In this document: positions 11,769 through 24,164 of the stretch, piece by piece
How positions within the stretch are numbered: the first letter of the stretch is position 1
How the letters are laid out: each line of letters opens with the position of its first letter
DNA from: Nemophila menziesii
Taxonomy: Eukaryota; Streptophyta; Magnoliopsida; Boraginales; Hydrophyllaceae
NCBI GenBank assembly: GCA_029959085.1
Contig: JARWIR010000024.1
Span: 14,496,296 to 14,560,295 of the forward strand
Direction: 5' to 3'
DNA length: 64,000 nt
The notes under the pieces: generated by a model
What the model was told of the DNA's origin: nothing
Seen by the model: only the letters and a program-made list of their open reading frames with translations
The model's database searches: none
Position numbers and translations under genes: made by a program

Positions 11769-13275
11769 TGATGTCTCCCTATTTATGATATAATAATCTA
11801 GGTTGGAGACATCATTTTAGGTGTATATGATTAACTAATTAACTAGGGATTTTTTCCATTATTTGATAATTTCTTATTACTTGTCTTGATTTGATGATTT
11901 ATTATTTATAGAGCATATTTGGTTTAATCTGTGTGTTAATGTGAATCTTTACAGATATATGATATATAATTAGATGCCAAATAAATTCTCAAGTGATAAG
12001 GAAAGAAGATATGGAAGGAATCGAGAGATAAAAAAAGTAGAGCTAAAATAGGAAAAGAAAAGGTGCCAAGTAAATATGAAATTCTACAATTACGTCCACT
12101 AAAGTGAAGATAACTTCATATCAGCTTGTAATTTGGATGAGAAATCAAAAGAGGAAACATAGATGTTTTTGCTGCGGTCAGTTCGATATAAAGTAGGCGA
12201 AAATCGGACCAATAACAAAGGATATACGACCAAAACAAGACAACAATGTTTATCATCTCTCCTATATTTTAGGAAACGAACTTGAGTTGGACTTGGACTC
12301 AAATCACTTACCTTTTACTCACAAATTTCAAACTAGGGTCTTCCTAACACCTATAAATACAGCTTCTTATCATTGTAAACATGTCCTTGCCTCTCCTTTA
12401 CTAATACCTAGTATTATTCATCACAGAAGACATTCCAGAGAAGCAAGTTGACAGTATGTGTCTTTATTTTAGTTTATTTCTTGTTAGCATGAACTAATTT
12501 TCCCATAGCTTGGGTTTATCATATGTATAATCTTTGAATTATATTTTCTTCTATCTAAGTTTTTTTGGAAAAACCTTTTTAAAAAGATTCTAGCTTCTTA
12601 ACCATATATTTGTTTTATGTGCTTTGATTTATTTTCAGTCTTAATCTTGATAATGTTAGCATTGTCTTAATAGTAGTTAAATGGTCTCCCGGAAGGGGTG
12701 TCTAATTATTGAAACATCACATAAACGTCTAGTGTGCGGTAGTGATCTGGAAGGGCTTGCCTAACTATATAGTCATTAGGGTTTTAGATTAAACCACCGA
12801 TCATTGCAGAGGGTCCCCATACCCAAGTCCCCTGGTAATTGTTAGGTCGCCACCTAAGTCCACCCGGAAGGGGGTTAGGAGGAATGTAGAATCCTGGCTA
12901 CTTATCTAATAGCTTTAATCACCCTTATTAACTAGTAGAGAAATAAAAGGATTGGTGCATACTAGCAAAGCCTGAGCTATACACTCTTATCTTATTCTCT
13001 TATCTTTTATTTACTGTTTTGTCTTTAGTTTAATCAATCATTATTCTCCTCAATCATTGTTATTTATTTTTCTTTTCTTTAAATTCATTGAATTATTTAT
13101 TACTACACTTTTATGTTAATCCATTCGTATAACACACCAAGTCCCTGAGAACGAATCTATACTTATATTAAAACTTATGTACGACCTGTGATACTTGCAG
13201 TGAGTACCGTGTTTAGGTTAGGGTGTTAGTTGCATCTTATTTTATCGTTATTTTATCACACCCTATCCCACACCA
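11769..13275 (+). mobile_element. 3' LTR of element D (1507 bp)
   Basis: Starts TGATGTCTCC and ends CCCACACCA. The inverted start motif GGAGACATCA lies about 36 bp inside. TATAAATAC lies at 12352. Downstream are three family-specific repeats: CCCGGAAGGGG (12688), CTGGAAGGGC (12747) and CCCGGAAGGGGG (12863). It matches the truncated E LTR at 55390-56569. The ORF at 12099-12302 is a shadow. Confidence 0.85.
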
Positions 13276-13379
13276 AGTGGCCTTTAGTAAGAAGAGTTTA
13301 TATGTGAGGTGTGGTTGGGTCTTGGGGGGTCTTCAAGACCCGTAGGGTAAAAATTTCTATAAAAATTGCACCATAATGT

Positions 13380-14880
13380 ATTGGAATTCAAATTACTAGA
13401 AATTTTCCTATTCTTAAGCATATATTATTAGCTGATGATTCTCTATTTTTATCAATGCTCGATTAGCGAGATTCACGATTTTCAAGAATGTATTGGAATT
13501 TATTGCGTAGGCTATGGCGAATGTCTCAATTTTAATAAATCCACAATTTGTTTTAGCCGGGATACACCAGAAGATATTTGTGAAAATGTAACATAACAAC
13601 TTCAAATCCAAGAAACAAAAGACCTTGGGAAATATTTTGGAATCCCATTATGTCACAAACGATCTAAAGTTGAAACACTTATGTGGATTGCGGAGAGGAT
13701 TTTCAATAAAATAGAAGGTTAGAATGCTCAACTTCTTTCAGATAGAGGGAAAGAAGTGGTTATTAAAGTAGTATTGTAGTCGATATTTTCATACACAATG
13801 TCAGTGTTTTCTTTCCCTATCTCATTTTGTATAAATTGGTATTAACTATTTCAAACTACGGGTGGAATTAGGGTTTAATAAATCCGATCCATTAGATGTC
13901 TTGAAAAAAATTAGTTGTTGGGAAACTACTAGGAGGAATGGGTTTCCGAGATTCCAAAAGAATGAATACGACAATGCTGACAACCTAAGCATGGAGGATA
14001 TTAAACAATTCAAACACACTAGTGACCAGACTCTTAAAAGGTATTTTTCCTAAGTCTAATTTTTTGTATGTTGAATTAAGACAAAGCCTTACATGGTCAT
14101 GTGCACGTATATTGGAAGGTCGTGATTTTCTAAAAAATAATGGGATATATCAAATTGGTAATAGAGAAAATAATAGCATTTGGAATCACAAATGGCTAGA
14201 ATCTCAATGGAAATTAGAAAAGATGGTTGTAACTATGCTGGAAACTGTATCACAATTATTGTACCAAGGGTCGCATAATGGAACACAAAATTATTAGATT
14301 ATACTTTTCCAAGTCCAATTGTATCTCAAATTACCCGAATACAAATCTTACAACCTAAAGTTGAAGATAAGTTTATTTGGCAATAAAAAAAATTGGTGAA
14401 TGTAATACAAAAACAAGATACAAACGCCTAACAAAACAGGCGGTTATTGATGAACCACAACGTCCGCGGTATAAGAGAATGCAAGGTTTGATCTTTGGAA
14501 AATTATTTAGAAAGAAAATGTACCTACTAAAACTAGAATATTTTTTGGAAAGCATGTAATAACGCTATACCGACAAGTAGGAATCTTAAGAAAATATGCA
14601 CTGAATAATGATTGTAGTTGGTGTCAAATGGAGCAAGAAACGATAAACATCTACTTCTCATTAAATATTTACACAAGGTCATCTCCACAAATTATGATTG
14701 AGCCATATATGGTGAATGACTTAGGATCATGGATTTTGAAGATTACAATATCATGTAGAAAAGGTGGACGGCCATGTACAAGTATCAAGTCATATATCAT
14801 AACAATGATATGGAATATTTGGAAAGCCAATATGAAAGTTATACATTAAGCTAATAAATTGGACGTTGATAGTATCATTC
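13380..14880 (+). pseudogene. LINE (non-LTR retrotransposon) reverse transcriptase relic
   Basis: Conceptual translation with many stops gives landmarks of plant L1-type ORF2. LLADDSLF, the active-site motif, lies near 13435, followed by text like NKSTICFSRDTPE (near 13540) and LGKYFGIPLCHKRSK (near 13630). Next come WIAERIFNKIEG with DRGKEVVIKVVL (13690-13770), and LKGIFPKSNFLYVEL with IGNRENNSIWNHKWL (14030-14200). These correspond to the RT thumb and the zinc-binding RT-associated region. The plus strand is the sense strand. Small ORFs at 13862-14849 are fragments of it. It is old and inactive. Confidence 0.75.
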
Positions 14881-15499
14881 AGGTAGCAAATATAAACATG
14901 TGAGAATTATTCAGAAATGATTGGGTCAATTAATAGAGAAACACAACACAAAATAAAGAACAACCTCAAAATATATAATACTATCTTTCAAAAATTTGTT
15001 CTTCTGTGATGCATCATTCACATAGTCATATTAACTAATAGAAGTTGGGATTATACAAGTACAATAGTCAAACTTGCATCAGAACTAATCACTGCCAAAG
15101 TAGGTTTTGTAATTCTATTATTAAAGGTGAAGCTCAAGCGATTATGGGAGTGGTTGAAATGTGTAAGGAGTTAAAAAAAAATAGAGAAGACTGGATTTTC
15201 TGACAATCTTGAGTTGATTCAAGGTATTGGTCAAATGTCAACAACCAGCTTGAATATGCAACCGACATTGAGGAAAGTCAGACAAATCTCGAACAACTAT
15301 GGTGGTGGCGTTCAAGTAAATCCAAAAAAAGCTTAATAGTCGTGCAAACAAGCTGACACAACAGGATAGACGTATGGTATCAAGGACGTATTTTACATAA
15401 CATAAACCGATATGGATGTTCAGTTTAAAAAAATGGGTATAGGTTAATAGTATATGTAGAAGGATATGTTTTGTCATCGTCTAAACAAAAAACAACAAC
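14881..15499. other. No recognisable feature
   Basis: AT-rich sequence between the LINE relic and the duplicated segment. The first part may be the end of the LINE. No convincing gene, RNA or repeat was seen. Confidence 0.4.
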
Positions 15500-15885
15500 G
15501 TTGCAAAGTCATTCTTGAAGCATTTCATTTGAGCATGAATGCAATCACTTTGGTAATCTTGAATGATATCTAAACTCAGCAGTAAGTACCAACATAGAAT
15601 CCAATACATATATTTGTGGTTCCTAGTACAATAACTATTAATACTATGAGTGTGGGAGAGAAAGATCTTGCTCACATATATGAATTTTGAAACTTTTATA
15701 ATAGGATTATCACATACAAGATAAAGAGAAAAATGAATCTTCCTTATCTCGTAAGTTTCTCTCGATCAGTGTCCTAAAGATATTCAGAGCTTGGATTTAA
15801 TACATTAACACAGTCAATGGATCCACCATTTGCAGAGTAGAAACAAAACATTTTTATTACTAAGTGATTAAACAAAAAAGGTCCA

Positions 15886-18800
15886 TGTTGGGTCCCCAAA
15901 TGTGATAATAAATCGACAACACAGGAACGGTAACTTCCTGCATGCGTACCGGTCGTTGACAAGTAACTTATTGATAAGCACAAGGGTTATCGTCTCCAGA
16001 GGGACTATCAAGGTCAATATAAATGTGTTTTTAAGTAATCTAATGTAAAGTTGTGGGATAAATAACAATAATAGAAATGATATTTATGGGGTTTCCGATT
16101 TAGGACTAAATTGCAATAAAATAAATAATTAACTAAAAGATAAATGATTAAAATGCTCAAAAGATAAGAAAGGATGAGAAGAATTGCTTGATTCTTGCGG
16201 GTGATCTTCCTAATCAACTATTAACTTGTTAATTTGTATAATGGTGAACTGGGTGATTAACATTACCCGGGATTCAACTATCCTTCTAACTCATGTCGAT
16301 AGCTTAGAAGGCGACCTTCCCCCATTAAAGTCCCCTATTGGATGACCCTAGAAATGGTTTCTGATGATTTAGGTCTAACTCCATTTATTGCCTAGTTAGG
16401 CAAGACCTCTCGGTTGAATACCGCACAGTAGGCGCTTATATACTATGTTTGAAATTCGACCCCCTCCCGGGTGATAGACAAAAGTCTCAATAATACTTGA
16501 TCAAGGCATGAATAGGAAACAAGAATAAATATATAAGTCAAAGGAATAAACAAAACCTCAATTCATTTCAATAATATAATATCCCAAATACTCAAAACAA
16601 GAATAATAATTAAATATGTGGTGTCGCCTAGGGTGTGATAAAATTATAGATAAATAAACACAAATAAACACCCTAGGCTTATCACGGTTCTGCAAGTATA
16701 CAGATCGTATGCAAGTTTTAAATAATAAATAAGATTCGTTCCTAAGGGACTACGAAGGTTAGGAAGAACTTATGCAATAATCAAGTGCAAATATTAAAAG
16801 CTAGAACAAATAATACGCAAAGAAATAAAAGACAAATAGATTTTTATTGGGTTTTTGATTAAGAAAATTAAACTAATAAATTAAAGACAGAAAATTAAAT
16901 GCAAGAGAAGAAGATAGTATGAGAGTTTAGCTTGAGTAAATAGCATGTAATATCCACTAGTTTTGTCGTTCTAAACATGTAAGGGTGAATTATGTAGTAT
17001 TTCAATAATCAGTTTCAATTGCGCTAGGTAGTTTTAACAATATACACTAAACCATGGTGACTATCTAGTTAGGCTGATTTGTCAGATTTATACCTTATTC
17101 AAGACGTTATGTGCTGATTCTATAGTTAAATATACCATTTTCAGTGATTACCTAACTACTATGATGGTCATTCTATATGGTCGCGATCCACAAGAACACA
17201 GAATATAATTCCAACACATAAACGGAGAAATTAAAACATAGATTCAATTTAAAATATAGAATTCTCAAATTAGATAGATGTCAACCAAAACTAGGGTTCA
17301 TACCTATATGCTAAAACTCAAGATAAATATAATTTAGTTCATACTAATGGATGAAAAGAAAGAAATTAAAAATTCAAAGGTTGAAGAAGACATCTTTGAT
17401 GAACAGCTCCTTCCAGACTTCTTTTCTTGTGTTGTAAGCTTCCTCTTGGCTTAAGGTTTAGCCAAGGATGATTTTCTAATGATAAGAGGATGTATTTATA
17501 GGGTATAGGAAGACATAATTCGTTTTCTTGAAGGAGAAGGTAAGTAGTGGACTCCTAGCCCAACTCAAATTCGTAACCCTAAAATATGGAATCAGCCTCG
17601 TTTTTTTGTTGGTCCTAACAGTTTCAATACTTATCCGTTTGATGCGTATGAGTAGTCGAAATTCATCATATCGGAAAGATCTTTAACTTTTCTCTTGACC
17701 GTTCTTCCAAATTCCTCACCGATTTTGAGATACAAGCTAATTTGTGGTCGTGAATGGTGAAATTCATATTTATTTGGCAGCTTTTCCTTTCCCATATTTT
17801 AGCTTTTGTTTCCTTATCTCCAATTTCCATGTTTATCCTCTTTCCTTGAGCTCTTAGAATTAACTTGGACTCTAATTAATTACCATATATGTTTAAAGCT
17901 ACACACTTAAATAAATAATTAAACCCAATATGCTCTAAAAATAATAAATAATAAATTCAAGACACAAAATAGGAAAGTGTACTAAATCATGAAAAAATCG
18001 ACCTATACTCTAATAAATACACCTAAAATGATGTCTCCAAGATAAATTTTATTATCACAAATGAGGAGACATCAATAGGTTTCAAACTCATTGCAAGACT
18101 CAATCATATGAGGTTTAATTCATACTAAGAAACTAAAAATTACAGAAAACTAAAACCGAAATCATGTTTAAAAGCTAAAACAGAATAAAATTATCTAAAA
18201 ATGACGTGAATCTGATGATGCATGGTTGAGAATGGTGGAATTGGGTGGAAACCCTCTTCCTCTTCTTCTCTCATTCCCCAAAACGTTTTTGCTCTTCCCC
18301 ATTCTGAAAAATCAGATGTCTTATGATGGATAATGAATTAGGAGGTTGTTAATATACTTATATACTAACCAAAAAAAATTTAGGTCCAAATAGGCTCACT
18401 TAAATAAGTTGCTAATGTCTAAGCCTGTTTTTAGGTAGTGTTGTCCAAGTTCGAGTCACGGTGGTGCATATTGCATAACTTTCTCGTCCCAACTCCAAAT
18501 TGACTTCTGTAACCTCTCATGCGACACTAACTTCAAAAAAAAAATTAATCAAAAGTTATCAGGTATAAATCTATTACCAATAATTCATGGGGACTGAAAC
18601 AATATGATGTTAAGATTTCTCTAGCAAATGCTCTAACTTTCCAAACTGACTTTTAGCTCCAATTACGTCTTGTCTTGGGGTTCATCTTGATTTTTTACTT
18701 CTCCTCATCATCTTTGCAGCTTCTATCAACCATGTACCTAAAAGCTACACATTTACCACACAATTAAGACACAAAATCTCTATAAGCAACAATATGTCCA

Positions 18801-18917
18801 AAACAAGAGACAAAAGTACAATATGTCAAATACTAGGGAAAAATCCCTCACTTAGGCCCAATAAATGACCAAAATAATGTATCCTGCATATATTAATCAG
18901 AAAAAAAAGTTACATCA
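15886..18917 (-). mobile_element. Solo LTR H (about 1571 bp without its nested insertion)
   Basis: Begins TGTTGGGTCC and ends TTACATCA on the plus strand, flanked on both sides by GTCCA (15881-15885 and 18918-18922), a perfect 5-bp target duplication. The minus strand begins TGATGTA, with an imperfect inverted ATACAT about 33 bases inside, as in the Athila-like LTRs. No internal region or second LTR is present, so it is a solo LTR left by recombination. It is interrupted at 16619-18074 by LTR I. Confidence 0.8.
16619..18074 (-). mobile_element. Solo LTR I (1456 bp), nested in LTR H
   Basis: Starts TGGTGTCGCC and ends GGAGACATCA on the plus strand. It resembles the A/G LTRs, but its terminus CGCC matches the E-LTR end (GGCGACACCA). 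The flanks are ATATG and ATAGG, four of five identical, consistent with a decayed 5-bp target duplication. No internal sequence is present. Confidence 0.75.
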
Positions 18918-20510
18918 GTCCATAATAGAACCCTCCATCAATATAATATAAGAATAAAATGTGCATGTATGTGTCATATATGGTGCAAACACCCTTGCAA
19001 TATTGTGTGCATTCATCTGGTTTATTTGTTCCTCTTGCACAACGTTTGACATCAGGTTAATAGCTTATCTCAGAACAAAATATTCTATTAATCCTTAATA
19101 ATGAAACTAAACCATCTTCTAATTGGTATTGCATTACCATCTAAGGGATAGGGGTCGGGCATGGTATTTAAAACACCTTGAGGGAGTTCGGTTCAACCAA
19201 GCCTTTAAAAGCCAAAATCTTTACTATATAGAAAGACATGAGAGATATCTAGAGTAGAGACTTTTATAAAGACACCCATGTATACAACACTAGTATATAA
19301 AACATATAAAGTATTGATGACATTCAAACAATAATAGAAACATTACACAAAGGCATAAACTACAAGACGACACAACTTTACTATTTATGCATTCATCATG
19401 GCTGGAATTACAACTTTACTGTTTATCCTAGAAATTATTGATTTATAACTTACAACCCGATCCTTCTTTATGGTATTATTTTGTTGTAAAGGTCACTGGT
19501 AAACGAAGCGAAAATAAATTGATCTTATTTTCCCTTTTTTGTATGATACAAATATGTAAGTAAAATAAAGTAAAATGTCACAAATATTTACGTGAGAAAC
19601 CCTCCAAATCAAATGCAAAAATTATTAGGTGGACTAAGAGTCCAAAATACTCGACTATAACAATATGATAATGAGATTACAAGATATTCTCTCTAGACAA
19701 AACTAGAGGCTTATGAAGATACATAAACTAATTGACTACACAAATCTAGAAAGATATCATTAGGTCTAAACGAGATTATAACTTAGTTTTTAGTCATTAG
19801 AATTACAATTCCACGGTTGGATCCAAACTTCAATGTGTTAGGAACATTGTGTCAAAATTTTGCCTCGATCGTACTTATTTTGTTCATCCAACCTAGACTC
19901 TCAAAATTTGATCGTAGAGGGATTAATTAGATTCCCAGATTTGATCCTATTACAAATTTCACACTTTTTTGCACTCAATTTAGTCTCTAAGTGTATCTCC
20001 CTTGTTCATTCTTATTGAAATGTGTTGGCATATAGCCCCCGTTTCCAGGTTATTTTAATGTGACAAATCCTTATGTGTTTTTCCTATTATTCCAAACCAC
20101 ATCTCTAAAATTTATTTCTTCTAAGTTATATTCTTTATTTTTCTTAGGGTGATTAACTCAGGAAGTCCACAGACTATTGTCAGTTGCCCATCAGGTCCAA
20201 CCCACCTAAAAATACCGATTTACCCTTACTAACCAATTGATGGCAGATTTGTTACCATAAACAATTTCCCTGATTCAATGCTAATCAAATTAAATTAATT
20301 AAAAAAACTAAACAATTCCACACTTTTCTGATTCAATGCTAATCAAATTTAAATTAATTAATTAAATTCATAAAATTATTTCACAAATCATCGTCTCCTT
20401 CCATAGGAAAATACAAAAAAAACTACATGAATAACCCGTTGATATAAACTATCACACTTCCATAACAAAGCGAATAACCCACCCTTCCGACCTGTCAGTC
20501 AACCAAACCA

Positions 20511-21290
20511 AATGAATAACCCACCAGATTAAACTAACATACCATCGTAACAAAGCCAATAACCCACCTATCAATTCAACACAGACCTGATACGTTGATG
20601 AAGACTATGAAGAACAGTGGCTGACCAAATGAACAACCCACCAGATTAAATTAACACACCATCGTAACGAAGCCAATAAACCACCCATCAATTCAACACA
20701 GACCTGATACGTTGATGAAGAATATAAATAACAGTGGCTGACCAAATGAATAACCCACCAGATTAAATTAACACACCATCATAACAAAGCCAATAACCCA
20801 CCCATCAATTCAACACAAACCTGATACGTTGATGAAGACTATAAAGAACAGTGGCTGACCAAATGAACAACCCACCAGATTAAATTAACACACCATCGTA
20901 ACGAAGCCAATAAACCACCCATCAATTCAACACAGACCTGATACGTTGATGAAGAATATAAATAACAGTGGCTGACCAAATGAATAACCCACCAGATTAA
21001 ATTAACACACCATCATAACAAAGCCAATAACCCACCCATCAATTCAACACAAACCTGATACGTTGATGAAGACTATAAAGAACAGTGGCTGACCAAATGA
21101 ACAACCCACCAGATTAAATTAACACACCATCGTGACGAAGCCAATAACCCACCCATCAATTCAACACAGACTTGATACATTGATGAAGAATATAAAGAAC
21201 AGTGGCTGACCAAATGGATAACCCACCAGATTAAATTAACACACCATCATAACAAAGCCAATAACCCACCCATCAATTCAACACAAACCA
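20511..21290. repeat. 117-bp tandem repeat array with 234-bp higher-order unit
   Basis: Units begin with AATGAAYAACCCACCAG at 20511, 20628, 20745, 20862, 20979, 21096 and 21213; every spacing is exactly 117 bp and the last unit is incomplete. Two unit types alternate: one with CGTAACGAAGCC, AATAAACCACC and GAATATAAATAACAG, the other with CATAACAAAGCC, AATAACCCACC and GACTATAAAGAACAG. The 234-bp pair is nearly identical between 20628-20861 and 20862-21095, so the array grew last by dimers. There is no open frame through the unit on either strand. Confidence 0.9.
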
Positions 21291-21666
21291 TCATAACAGT
21301 GTTGTGATTGATGTGGCCGGAGTTGGGTGTGTTGATCAGGGTCACGGACTAGCAGAGGGGCGGCTGAGAGCAGCGTCGGGATGGTGGCCTTCATTGTTGT
21401 TCGTGGTTCGAAGAGGAGGAGTGAGATGAGTGGGGTCTGCTGCTCGGAGGTCGTTGTAGATGGCCGGAAATGGCGGTGGTGGATCAGAGTTCTTGTTCGA
21501 AGCATCTGGTGGTGGCAGAGGATTTTTTAATGGTGGTATGTGTGAAGGATTTGAGATGGTGAAACGTTTAGCAATTTACCATAACAAAGCTGCTAAAATG
21601 AAGGAATTAAATATTCTTGCTATCTTAAAGGATTCAGTTACCAGCGGATATAATGGGATGATATGA
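21291..21666 (+). other. GC-richer segment inside the MULE, possible captured gene fragment
   Basis: This segment is richer in G and C than its surroundings and contains a 68-codon ORF from 21460 (MAGNGGGGSEFLFEASGGG at the start). The N-terminus is Gly-rich and the rest shows no known domain. An antisense ORF at 21278-21505 also exists. MULEs often carry host gene pieces, so a captured 5' exon is one reading. It is not recognised and may not be expressed. Confidence 0.3.
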
Positions 21667-21804
21667 TATGCTAATATAACGAGTGAGGGTAATGCAGGAA
21701 TATAAAAAAAAGGTTGGACGTGTATGGTCAAAAAACATGGTGGGACTTGATGAGGGTGTATAGTTATGTTCTAGGACTATATGGGGATTTATCTCTTTTT
21801 CTTA

Positions 21805-22652
21805 TTAAACATTCATTTTATTTTCAATTTTCCTTCAAATGATCTTTTTTTTCATGTATCCATTTTAATTTTGTTAATTTTTCAACTATTGCATCTTTGA
21901 GAAACTTATTTGGTTAGATCCTTTTTCTCTGTGTGTGTAGTGTTTGGGTTCAAAGTTGTCGAATTTGGGTGTTTGCATGTGCTTTTAGTGTTGGATCAGT
22001 GGTTGAATATGAAAATAAGGATGGTTTTTGGTTTATTCTTGAAATTTAGTTTATGTTCTTTCTTTTTCGGGTGTTAGTTTATTGCTTCCGGTTTTGTTTG
22101 GTAGCTGCTGGTTTCGGTGGGCATTACTTTCCAAGTTAATGGCTTGAGGTGAGTGAAATTGGATTAACTTCCTTCCATTTATTCTATGATGGTAAGATAT
22201 GTGGAACCTAGGTTGGTTTCTTTAAGTTTTTATTCATTGCATGGTAAATCTGGTGTAGATATGCTTTATATTTTCCTCAATCAATGTATTAGAGGCATTT
22301 TCTAAGAAATATAGCCTCATGGAGACTTTAAGGTAATTAATCAACTTATATTAGTGGTCAAGAAGCGGAAAGCTAAAATAATCTTGTACAATTTTCCTTC
22401 AAAGCTTAACCTTCGTTATTCTCCCTATTCTAAAACATGTCAGGTGTCTAGTAATGAAATAAAGCCCTATAACTGAATATAGTCTCTCAAATGTAGAAAA
22501 CTTTGTCACTTTCAAGGTCCTATGAAATTATAAAATAGGAGTGGACACTCTTTAACACGAGAACCTCTACAACATTGGTTAGGCCTTTCCTAGCAAGCAG
22601 ATATTTGGTGGCCACTTTGACAACCTAGTTTCACTACTTCACTTAGGGTCTC
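21805..22652. other. No recognisable feature
   Basis: AT-rich sequence, T-rich on the plus strand, with no ORF, RNA gene or repeat that could be supported. It ends at the target duplication of LTR G. Confidence 0.4.
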
Positions 22653-24159
22653 TGATGTCTCCTCATTTGTGATAATAAAATCTATTTCTAAGACATCATT
22701 TTAGGCGTATTTATTAGTTTATAGGTCGAATTTTGCATGATTTAGTACACTTTTCTATTTTGGGTCTTGAATTAATTAATTATTGTTTTTAGAGCATATT
22801 GGGTTTAATTATTTATTTAGTGTGAAACTTTAGAGATATATAGTAATTAATTAGAGTCCAAGTTGGTTCAAAGAGTTAAAGGAAAGAAGATAAACATGGA
22901 AATTGAAGATAAGGAAGTAAAAGCTAAAAACATGGAAAAGGAAAAGCTGCCTTAAATATGAATTTCTGCACCTACGACCATAAATCTGCTTATAACTTAA
23001 AAACAGTGAGGAATTTGGAGAAACGGTCAAGATCAAAGTTGAATATCTTTCCGAGACGATGAATTTCGACTACTCATATACGTCAATCGGATAAGTATTG
23101 AAACTGCTAGGACCAAAACAAAAACGGGGCTGATTGCATGTTTTTAGGCTACGAATTTGAGTTGGGCTTGGAGCCCATATTTACCTTTTCCTTCAAGAAA
23201 ACGTGTAGGTCAACCTATACACTATAAATAAAGCCTCTTAACATTAGAAAATCATCATTGGTGAAACCTTAAGCCAAGAGGCAACTTACAACACAAGAAA
23301 AGAAGTCTGGAAGGAGCTGTTCATCAACAATGTCTTCTTCAACCTATGAATTTGTAATTTCTTTCTTTTCTTCTCTTAGTATGAACTAAATTTCTATTCG
23401 CTTGAGTTTTAGCAAATATGTATAAACCCTAGTTTGGTTGACATCTATCTAATTTGGGAATTTTATGTTTTAAATTGAATTATTTTTTCATTCTCTGTTT
23501 ATGTGCTTGGATTTATATTCTGTGTTCTTGTGGAAGCGCGCCCATATAGAATTACCATATAGTAGTTAGGTCACCATTCACAACAGTGTTTAATTACATG
23601 TTTAGCACATAATGTCTAGTATTCGGTATAGATCTGACAAATCAACCTAACTAGATAATCACCATGGTTTAGTGTATTGCTATTTACCAATTGCAGGAAC
23701 AGTTTGCTTAGGACTCCTTATTGACACATGTAAATCCTATTTAAAACTACCTAGCGCAATTGGAACCGATTATTAAAATATTACATAATTCACCCTTACA
23801 TGTTTAGAACGACAAAACTAGTGGGGATTACATGCTATTGACTCAAGCTATATTCTCATACTACTTCTTCTCTTGCATTTAAATTTCTGTCTTTAATTTC
23901 TTAGTTTAATTTAGTTAATTAAAAACCAAATAAAAATCTATTTGTCTTTACTTTTTCTGCTTTTTATTTGTTCTAGCTTTTAGTATCTGCACTTGATTAT
24001 TGCATAAGATTCCCCTAACCATCGTAGTCTCTGCGGAACGAATCTTACTTAATCGTTAAAACATGCATACGATCTGTATACTTGCAGAACCGTGCTCAGC
24101 TTAGGGTGTTTATTTGCATCTAATTTATACATCTTTTTATCACACCCTAGGCCACACCA
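22653..24159 (+). mobile_element. Solo LTR G (1507 bp), A family
   Basis: Begins TGATGTCTCC and ends GGCCACACCA, flanked by perfect GTCTC duplications (22648-22652 and 24160-24164). It is closely similar to the LTRs of element A. TATAAATA lies at 23223. It has no internal region, so it is a solo LTR. The ORF at 22851-23036 on the minus strand recurs in the A LTRs and is non-coding. Confidence 0.9.
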
Positions 24160-24164
24160 GTCTC

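Larger units (their letters stand above)
8248..13275 (+). mobile_element. Element D: 5'-truncated Athila-like element of the E family
   Basis: The internal region resembles 59760-62344 of element E and ends in a full 3' LTR. It starts directly after LTR K with no primer site, gag, protease or integrase remnant. In order it holds a palindrome-rich stretch, a decayed ORF2, two internal polypurine-like tracts, the terminal hairpin and tract, and the LTR. It may be one chimeric element with LTR K as its 5' end, or two juxtaposed fragments. Confidence 0.7.
15774..19056 (-). pseudogene. Possible cysteine-rich peptide exon, split by LTR H
   Basis: On the minus strand an open frame runs from 19056 to 18923, continues after removal of LTR H and one TSD through 15885 to a TAG at 15774, and stays in frame across the repaired site. 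The first part has five cysteines in 25 residues (RCARGTNKPDECTQYCKGVC). The homologous stretch in copy 2 (about 29690-29920) keeps YMHI, LYY and DGGF with several silent changes, but has stops. This hints at a past coding exon. The frame has no ATG upstream and the family is not recognised. Confidence 0.3.
15500..19990. repeat. Duplicated segment, copy 1 (interrupted by LTRs H and I)
   Basis: With LTR H removed (15886-18917 plus one TSD), this stretch matches copy 2 at 28585-30156 and 50107-50745 in order and orientation. Shared landmarks include CTTTGGTAATC then CAGCAGTAAGTACCAACAT, the text CTTATCTCGTAAGTTTCTC, and ACACCTTGAGGGAGTTC. The copies are diverged (many substitutions and small gaps), so this is an old duplication. 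The insertions each copy has received are different. Confidence 0.75.
20138..21804. mobile_element. Non-autonomous MULE-like element with 9-bp TSD
   Basis: A perfect 9-bp direct repeat TTTTTCTTA (20138-20146 and 21796-21804) flanks 1649 bp. The ends are imperfect inverted repeats: the left starts GGGTGATTAACTCAGGAAGTCC, and the right end read inward starts GAGATAAATCCCCATATAGTCC. CATCAGGTCCAACC further inside matches CATCAAGTCCCACC. A 9-bp TSD and long imperfect ends are typical of Mutator-like elements. No transposase is encoded. Inside are a 117-bp tandem array and a GC-richer stretch that may be captured host sequence. Confidence 0.7.

Noticed and set aside
20511..21290. Tandem array considered as a coding repeat, since 117 is divisible by three, or as CRISPR
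   Set aside because: Forward and reverse frames tried meet stops in each unit, and there are no unique spacers between short repeats, so neither reading holds.
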